Assembly (NCBI RefSeq): GCF_023715895.1
Contig: NZ_JAMBOO010000002.1
Span: 62,001-126,000, forward strand
Source: Domibacillus indicus
GTDB taxonomy: Bacteria > Bacillota > Bacilli > Bacillales > Domibacillaceae
Reading direction: 5' to 3'
DNA length: 64,000 nucleotides
How positions within the stretch are numbered: the first letter of the stretch is position 1; each line of letters begins with the position of its first letter. The notes below the pieces were generated by a model that did not search any database, had not been told where the DNA came from, and saw only the letters and a program-made list of their open reading frames with translations. Below are positions 59,380 through 64,000 of this stretch, piece after piece. A program made the position numbers and the translations under genes.

Positions 59380-60132
59380 TTACTCAGCTGCTGCTTCTGC
59401 TGTTTCAGCTTCTTGCACTTCTTCTTGAACTTCTTCTTCAGCGATTTCTTCGCCTTGTTTCGCTTCAAGAACAGCGTCAGCCATTTTACCTGTTAGAAGT
59501 TTAACCGCACGGATCGCATCATCGTTCGCTGGAATTACATAATCGATTTCATCCGGATCGCAGTTTGTATCAACGATACCTACGATAGGAATGTTCAATT
59601 TACGTGCTTCTGCAACAGCGATACGCTCTTTGCGTGGATCGATAATGAATAGGGCATCAGGAAGACCTTTCATATCACGAATACCGCCAAGGAATTTAAC
59701 AAGACGCTCATGCTCTTTTTTAAGCTGAACAACTTCTTTCTTTGGAAGTACTTCGAATGTACCGTCTTCTTGCATTTTTTCAATGTTTTTCAAACGTTGT
59801 ACACGCTTTTGGATTGTTGAGAAGTTAGTAAGTGTACCACCCAACCAGCGTTGGTTTACATAGTACATACCTGAACGTTCTGCTTCTTCTTTTACAGAAT
59901 CTTGTGCTTGTTTTTTTGTACCAACAAACAAGATTTTACCGCCGTCACCGGCAACTTCTCTTACAAATTTGTACGCTTCTTCCACTTTGCGAACGGTTTT
60001 TTGAAGATCGATGATGTAGATCCCGTTACGCTCTTGGAAAATGTACTTTTTCATTTTTGGGTTCCAACGGCGAGTTTGGTGACCGAAGTGAACGCCTGCT
60101 TCAAGCAATTGCTTCATAGAAATTACTGACAT
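59380..60132 (-). CDS. rpsB: 30S ribosomal protein S2
   Basis: 250 residues: [41 protein letters not shown] and the acidic C-terminal tail ([15 protein letters not shown]). The frame is open 36 codons upstream, but ATG 60130-60132 with AGGAGG is the real start. It has a clear SigA promoter and a structured leader of about 110 nt. Confidence 0.98.
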   Translation of the reverse strand: MSVISMKQLLEAGVHFGHQTRRWNPKMKKYIFQERNGIYIIDLQKTVRKVEEAYKFVREVAGDGGKILFVGTKKQAQDSVKEEAERSGMYYVNQRWLGGTLTNFSTIQKRVQRLKNIEKMQEDGTFEVLPKKEVVQLKKEHERLVKFLGGIRDMKGLPDALFIIDPRKERIAVAEARKLNIPIVGIVDTNCDPDEIDYVIPANDDAIRAVKLLTGKMADAVLEAKQGEEIAEEEVQEEVQEAETAEAAAE

Positions 60133-60243
60133 GTTTTGTTTCCTCCTGTTTGGTTTGATTTCCTCCGTCTTTCTCACACTCACACAGCTTCCGTCTGAGA
60201 CGGCACCGGCTGATGAATCAAAAGACGTGTGTATTAACACCGT
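60133..60243 (-). promoter_or_regulatory. rpsB 5' leader with hairpins
   Basis: About 110 nt. Contains a perfect CCGTCT-C-AGACGG hairpin (60191-60203) and a second CCGTCTTTC stretch nearer the gene that could compete for pairing, plus GTGT-ATTA-ACAC (60229-60240). This is the form expected of a ribosomal-protein leader that binds its product, but I cannot match it to a known S2 leader. Confidence 0.35.
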
Positions 60244-60248
60244 TAGTT

Positions 60249-60277
60249 ACTATAACACATTCGATATGGGGCTGCAA
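60249..60277 (-). promoter_or_regulatory. SigA promoter of rpsB
   Basis: On the minus strand TTGCAG (60272-60277), 17 bp, TATAGT (60249-60254), directly after the swrB stop. Confidence 0.75.
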
Positions 60278-60754
60278 CTACTTTCCTTCAGTTTTGTTAA
60301 ATTTAAGTGCAAGCTGCACTTCCGTTACCCCAATATGAAGCGTTTTTGCGATTTGTTCCTCTGTCATTCCCTGCTCTTTCATATCCGCTATTTTTTTCGA
60401 CTGCGGCACCTCCTTTTCTGTATTCCTTTCTACTTGGACTGTTTTTATCCCCGTATAGGCTTTGGCCGCAGCTTTTCGAGGCATGAGCGGAGGCAGTGGC
60501 TTTCCCCTGGGTTCTGGGTCTTTAGCATTTGATTTTTTTGCCGGAGGAATACTTCCCAATTTCGCAATAAGCTGCTCATTTTCTTCTTTTATTTCTATTA
60601 GGAAGGCCGTCATCATTTCTTCCATATCCTTTGCGGCCTGCTTTGCTTTTTTCTCCGAGTCGCTGATTTTGTTCTGCCGCTGGAAAAGGATAATCAGGGC
60701 AAATAAGCTCATCGCATGAATTAAAAAAGAAATGGTGATTAAAAATATTGTCAT
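60278..60754 (-). CDS. swrB: Swarming motility protein SwrB
   Basis: Membrane protein that in B. subtilis promotes flagellar type III export and SigD activity. 158 residues: one N-terminal membrane helix (2-25), a coiled coil (about 28-65), a Pro/Lys-rich linker, and a C-terminal helix-turn-helix-like segment (about 118-152, KIADMKEQGMTEEQIAKTLHIG). Position between sigD and rpsB matches B. subtilis ylxL/swrB. ATG 60752-60754 with a weak GAGGG site 4 nt away. Confidence 0.88.
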   Translation of the reverse strand: MTIFLITISFLIHAMSLFALIILFQRQNKISDSEKKAKQAAKDMEEMMTAFLIEIKEENEQLIAKLGSIPPAKKSNAKDPEPRGKPLPPLMPRKAAAKAYTGIKTVQVERNTEKEVPQSKKIADMKEQGMTEEQIAKTLHIGVTEVQLALKFNKTEGK

Positions 60755-60763
60755 ACGTCCCTC

Positions 60764-61056
60764 TTACCCGCTAAAGTCGATCTGCTTCCCTATTATAAGG
60801 ATGGGCATATCCCATCTTTTGCGGATTTCTTTTTTCTTTTTCTGTTTGTTTTGCTGCTCTTCGCCACCCTGCCCGCCTGTTTTGTTGCTTTGATGACTCT
60901 CAGCTGCCACCGTCCCTTTCCACTTCATTTCTTTGACGGCTTTATGCTGTATAGCTGCTGGGCAGCAAAAAAGGTCTGCTGGTGGTCTTGAGCCGGCTTT
61001 GCTCCTTCAAATGTACGTGGAAGCGCCACCTGCATTTCAATTGATTTAAAATCCAT
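60764..61056 (-). pseudogene. Frameshifted small gene between sigD and swrB
   Basis: ATG 61054-61056 with AGGGGG at 7 nt opens a frame MDFKSIEMQVALPRTFEGAK that resembles a small protein family I recall after sigD in other Bacillaceae. It stops after 43 codons (TGA 60925-60927). Reading continues sensibly in a second frame (AVKEMKWKGTVAAESHQ, then a Gln/Lys-rich stretch) and ends at TAA 60764-60766 with GKQIDFSG; the family-like HPY just before this end is in the third frame. So at least one and perhaps three frameshifts are present. Either decay or sequencing error; function unknown. Confidence 0.65.
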
Positions 61057-61081
61057 TTACCAGCCCCCTCTGCATTCATAT

Positions 61082-61843
61082 TTAATGCTTTAAGAGCTGC
61101 TGCTTCAACTTAAAAAGAGCTTTTGAATGGATTTGTGAGATACGTGAAGTGGATAAGTTTAATACCTCGCCAATTTCCGTAAGCGTCAATTCTTCTTTAT
61201 AAAAGAGATCAATCACCAGCTGCTCTTTATCTGTTAACTTTTTGATTTGCGAGGACAGCTCTTGAATCTGCTCCTGCTTGACCATTTCCTCCTCAGGTGT
61301 TTTGGTGCGCGGGTCTTTCAGTACAAACCCTCCTGCTTCCGGCTGATCAGGATCCTGCGCCTGTTCATCCATAGACAGTACATGAGAAAAAAAATGTTCC
61401 GCCATTGTATCTTGAATGTCGGCCACAGACATGCCAAGTTCGTCGGCTACCTCTTCGGGTGTAGCCGCACGTAAGTATTTCTGTTCAAGCATTGAAGAAA
61501 CTGCTTCAATTTTTTTGGATTTTTCTCTCGTTGCCCGCGGCAGCCAGTCCTCTTTTCTGAGACCGTCTAAAATGGCGCCACGGATCCGAAAAGAAGCATA
61601 GGTGTCAAACTTTAAATCTCGTGATGGTTCAAACTTCAGCAGAGCATCGTAAAGCCCTGTCATTCCATAGCTCGCTATTTCTTCCCTGCTTACTGTTTTT
61701 GGGAGAGCTGCTCCAATACGCCGACAATGAAATGTGACAAGCGGCATATAACGAGCTACCAGTGCATCTCCAGCATCGGGATGCTGTTCCTGCTTCCATC
61801 TTTCCCATAGTTTTTGCTCATCTTCAGGCATTTTTCGTGCCAT
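61082..61843 (-). CDS. sigD: RNA polymerase sigma factor SigD (motility)
   Basis: FliA/WhiG-type sigma for flagellin, autolysins and chemotaxis genes. 253 residues: region 2 (YMPLVTFHCRRIGAALPKTVS, YGMTGLYDALLKFEPSRDLK), region 3 (RATREKSKKIEAVSSMLEQ) and region 4 with the helix-turn-helix LTLTEIGEVLNLSTSRISQIHSKAL-type end. ATG 61841-61843 after AAGGAGAGG. A terminator precedes it and it has its own SigA-like promoter, unlike the long fla/che read-through known from B. subtilis. Confidence 0.97.
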   Translation of the reverse strand: MARKMPEDEQKLWERWKQEQHPDAGDALVARYMPLVTFHCRRIGAALPKTVSREEIASYGMTGLYDALLKFEPSRDLKFDTYASFRIRGAILDGLRKEDWLPRATREKSKKIEAVSSMLEQKYLRAATPEEVADELGMSVADIQDTMAEHFFSHVLSMDEQAQDPDQPEAGGFVLKDPRTKTPEEEMVKQEQIQELSSQIKKLTDKEQLVIDLFYKEELTLTEIGEVLNLSTSRISQIHSKALFKLKQQLLKH

Positions 61844-61894
61844 TGAACCTCTCCTTCCGGCGTACGACTACAACACGCTGCAAGTCTTTCTTTT

Positions 61895-61923
61895 ATTCTA
61901 ATGAAAAGTATTTCTTTTGCCAA
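61895..61923 (-). promoter_or_regulatory. SigA-type promoter of sigD
   Basis: On the minus strand TTGGCA (61918-61923), 17 bp, TAGAAT (61895-61900), between the cheD terminator and sigD. Confidence 0.6.
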
Positions 61924-61934
61924 CAATATACACT

Positions 61935-61962
61935 AAAAAGCAGCGGACATCCGTCCGCTGCT
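61935..61962 (-). terminator. Terminator between cheD and sigD
   Basis: Perfect 9-bp GC-rich stem AGCAGCGGA/TCCGCTGCT (61939-61947, 61954-61962), 6-nt loop, then TTTTT on the minus strand. Confidence 0.85.
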
Positions 61963-61970
61963 CGCTCAAA

Positions 61971-62471
61971 TTAAATCTTTTGTTCTCCCTTATTAACTGT
62001 CCGAATATGCAAAAGAAACGTCATTGGATCGAATTCAATCGTTCTGCCGCTGCTGCCGCCGGTATCTTCTGAAAGAATAGGAATATGGGCTTTTTGCAGC
62101 TGTTCTTTTACAGCAGCTACATTCCGGGGGCCGATTTTCATTAAATCAGAACCTGATTTAAATTGAAACATCTGGGCGCCTCCCGCTATTTTCGCCTTCA
62201 GGCGACCTGGACGGACCCCCTGTTTTGCAAGCTCCGCAATTAGCGCTTGAATACCCGTATCGGCAAATTTGGCTTTATTTTTAATATCAGCTTTTGCAAG
62301 ATTGGAATCCGGAAGCATCACATGGACCATTCCCGCTATGTGTGACACTTCATCGTAAAGAACAACCCCGACACAGGAGCCGAGCCCGGAAGTTCGAATC
62401 ATATTCGGCGGCTTGACGATATTCATGTCTGCGATACCGACTTTGATGATTTCACCTATTTTATTTATCAT
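61971..62471 (-). CDS. cheD: Chemoreceptor glutamine deamidase CheD
   Basis: Deamidates receptor glutamines and binds CheC. 166 residues, the B. subtilis length; catalytic Cys33 (LGSCVGV) and His50 (MVHVMLP) are in the same places. The frame opens far upstream, but ATG 62469-62471 lies within the last codons of cheC (11-nt overlap) and gives the family start. The ribosome site is weak (GGTG), so translation is probably coupled to cheC. Confidence 0.95.
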   Translation of the reverse strand: MINKIGEIIKVGIADMNIVKPPNMIRTSGLGSCVGVVLYDEVSHIAGMVHVMLPDSNLAKADIKNKAKFADTGIQALIAELAKQGVRPGRLKAKIAGGAQMFQFKSGSDLMKIGPRNVAAVKEQLQKAHIPILSEDTGGSSGRTIEFDPMTFLLHIRTVNKGEQKI

Positions 62472-63102
62472 AGCCTGCACCAAGCGCTTTAAACAAAATA
62501 GGAAAAGAATCCGGTGACAGAAAAAGAAAGAAATGGCCTTTGACCGTTTCAACGTCTCCTTCATCCGTTTCAGTTAAAATCGTATCAATGACGATGGTAT
62601 AATCGCTGTATTGAGAGATCTCAAGCAGCCCATAGCTAATGATTGCGCCAAACATATCCACCGCCAGTTCTGGTACGGAAGGCTGCAGCTTGAGCTGTGT
62701 AAAATCTCCCAAAGCAGACAAGTATGAACCAGATAAAATATTGCCCATTTCCTGCATGGCAGAAAAGCCGATCGTATGCGTATCATGTTCGCGGAATGTA
62801 AAGGATTCGTCACCCATTAATTTTTGAATAAAACGATCGGCTTCTTCAACAGCCAGCATAAAAAACATATTGCCGCCTGCTTCCCCTTCAATTCGCAAGC
62901 TCACACTGACTACTTCTTTTTCAGAGCCGCCGGTTAGCTCCATCATCTCTGCAAAAGGAACAATCCGGACGTTCGGGACCTTCATATCAATTTTCCGGTT
63001 TAATAAAGTGGAAAGGGACGTCGCCGCATGACCTGCTCCTATATTGCCTACTTCTTTTAAAATATCAAGGTGAATGGGTTGAATTCTATCAATATAATTC
63101 AT
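62461..63102 (-). CDS. cheC: CheY-P phosphatase CheC
   Basis: Removes phosphate from CheY and partners CheD in the adaptation loop. 213 residues with both phosphatase sites: D13-x3-E17-x2-N20 (DILKEVGN) and S114-x3-E118-x2-N121 (SAMQEMGN). ATG 63100-63102. Between cheW and cheD as in B. subtilis. Confidence 0.95.
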   Translation of the reverse strand: MNYIDRIQPIHLDILKEVGNIGAGHAATSLSTLLNRKIDMKVPNVRIVPFAEMMELTGGSEKEVVSVSLRIEGEAGGNMFFMLAVEEADRFIQKLMGDESFTFREHDTHTIGFSAMQEMGNILSGSYLSALGDFTQLKLQPSVPELAVDMFGAIISYGLLEISQYSDYTIVIDTILTETDEGDVETVKGHFFLFLSPDSFPILFKALGAGYDK

Positions 63103-63112
63103 AGCAGCAGCC

Positions 63113-63550
63113 TTAGTTGAAAATCTTCTGCAGGCTCAGCATAATAAGCAGCCTTTTTTCAAGTTTTGCTACACCTGTTATATACTCATCTCCAAGTGAG
63201 CCTACCACTTCGGGCTGAGGCTCAATGGCATCTACCGGAATATCAAGTACGTCGTTGGCACCGTCTACAACCAGTCCCACCTCAATATCATCAAAAGAAG
63301 CAATAATAATACGGGTTGATTCATCATATTGTTTATCCGACAAACCGAAACGGCTGCGAAGGTCAATAATCGGCGTTACAACCCCTCTTAAATTAATAAC
63401 CCCTTTCACAAAAGGAACTGTTCCCGGGACACGTGTAATATGCATTAACTTCTCAATAGAGTAAACCTGGTGAACGGGAAGTGCATATTCTTTATCTACC
63501 AGCTGAAAAGCTATCACTTTTACTGTTTCAGATGCAAGGGTTTCACTCAT
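63113..63550 (-). CDS. cheW: Chemotaxis coupling protein CheW
   Basis: Bridges receptors and CheA. 145 residues; KVIAFQLVDKEYALPVHQV, VPGTVPFVKGVINLRGVVTP and the GLVVDGANDVLDI segment are typical. The frame opens three codons upstream, but ATG 63548-63550 is 8 nt from AAGGAGG. 13 nt after cheA. Confidence 0.96.
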   Translation of the reverse strand: MSETLASETVKVIAFQLVDKEYALPVHQVYSIEKLMHITRVPGTVPFVKGVINLRGVVTPIIDLRSRFGLSDKQYDESTRIIIASFDDIEVGLVVDGANDVLDIPVDAIEPQPEVVGSLGDEYITGVAKLEKRLLIMLSLQKIFN

Positions 63551-63563
63551 TTGATGCACCTCC

Positions 63564-64000
63564 TTATTTAATCAGCGCATTGCAATCTACAATCAGCGCT
63601 ACTTGTCCGTCTCCGAGTATAGTCGCGCCGGAGATCGCAAAAACATTTGATAAGTAGTTTCCGAGTGATTTAAGCACTACTTCCTGCTGTCCGATAAATG
63701 AATCTACCACTAATCCAGCCATCTTTTCCCCTTTGCGGACGAGGACAACAGAGTAAAAACGGTCGTCATCTTCTTCATGCGGCACAGAGAAAATATCCTC
63801 TAAAAACAAAAGAGGTACTACCTTTCCACGGAAATCAATGACCTGCTGGTTATGCGCATGCATAATATCTTCTTTTTTGACAATCGCCGTTTCGATAATA
63901 GAAGACAAAGGAATGGCATATTTTTCTTTTTCCACTTCGACGAGCATAACAGAAATAATCGATAGTGTCAGCGGCAGCTGAATGGAGAAGATGGAGCCTG
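63564..64000 (-). CDS. cheA: Chemotaxis histidine kinase CheA (C-terminal part, cut by window edge)
   Basis: Only the last 145 or so residues are inside the window. They start within the end of the ATPase domain (GSIFSIQLPLTLSII) and then form the CheW-like P5 domain (VEVEKEKYAIPLSSIIETAIV, FRGKVVPLLFLEDIF, VVDSFIGQQEVVLKSLG). The phosphotransfer, CheY-binding and most of the kinase domain lie outside. Upstream gene of cheW. Confidence 0.96.
   Translation of the reverse strand, partial: GSIFSIQLPLTLSIISVMLVEVEKEKYAIPLSSIIETAIVKKEDIMHAHNQQVIDFRGKVVPLLFLEDIFSVPHEEDDDRFYSVVLVRKGEKMAGLVVDSFIGQQEVVLKSLGNYLSNVFAISGATILGDGQVALIVDCNALIK

Overview
This window is a piece of the conserved core chromosome of a spore-forming, flagellated, low-to-moderate GC Firmicute of the family Bacillaceae. 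The evidence is gene order: from right to left it reads cheA-cheW-cheC-cheD-sigD-swrB-rpsB-tsf-pyrH-frr-uppS-cdsA-dxr-rseP-proS-polC-rimP-nusA-rnpM-ylxQ-infB-rbfA-truB-ribF-rpsO-pnp-mlpA-dpaA-dpaB-asd-dapG-dapA-rnjB-spoIIIE-ymfC-[ABC transporter]-ymfF-ymfH-ymfI-ymfJ-ymfK-rodZ-pgsA-cinA-recA-rny-ymdB-spoVS-korA-korB-miaB-ricA-cotE-mutS-mutL. This is the Bacillus subtilis order with a few losses and replacements. Every gene I accept lies on the minus strand. Spore genes (cotE, spoVS, dpaAB, spoIIIE) show that the organism sporulates. The genus cannot be fixed from the sequence by eye.

Layout. 1-4523: mismatch repair (mutL, cut by the window edge, and mutS), spore coat cotE, ricA, and then miaB (to 6060). 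6183-8809: a 2-oxoacid:ferredoxin oxidoreductase (korAB) where B. subtilis has tdh-kbl. 8985-13027: spoVS, ymdB, rny, recA. 13440-20790: cinA, pgsA, rodZ, ymfK, ymfJ, ymfI and the M16 peptidase pair ymfH/ymfF. 21077-26616: a nucleoside-type ABC importer with its lipoprotein and a GntR regulator. 26884-35960: spoIIIE, rnjB, the lysine/DAP genes dapA-dapG-asd and dipicolinate synthase dpaAB. 36067-46632: RNA processing and translation genes. 46781-60132: polC, proS, rseP, isoprenoid and phospholipid genes, frr, pyrH, tsf, rpsB. 60278-64000: motility and chemotaxis.

Regulation can be read in several gaps: a LexA box and SigA promoter before recA, two SigK-type promoters (cotE and dpaA) with the same -10 sequence, SigA promoters for rny, rpsO, rnjB, miaB, rpsB and sigD, and about twenty factor-independent terminators.

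I see no mobile element, CRISPR array, tRNA, rRNA or prophage, and no defence island or clearly undescribed multi-gene system. The points most worth checking are a frameshift-riddled gene between sigD and swrB, a terminator plus private promoter that uncouple sigD from the che genes, an IF2 gene that seems to lack its extreme N-terminal domain, an altered metal-binding motif in RNase J2, and a palindrome on the putative promoter of the GntR-importer operon. All promoter, operator and terminator calls were made by eye.
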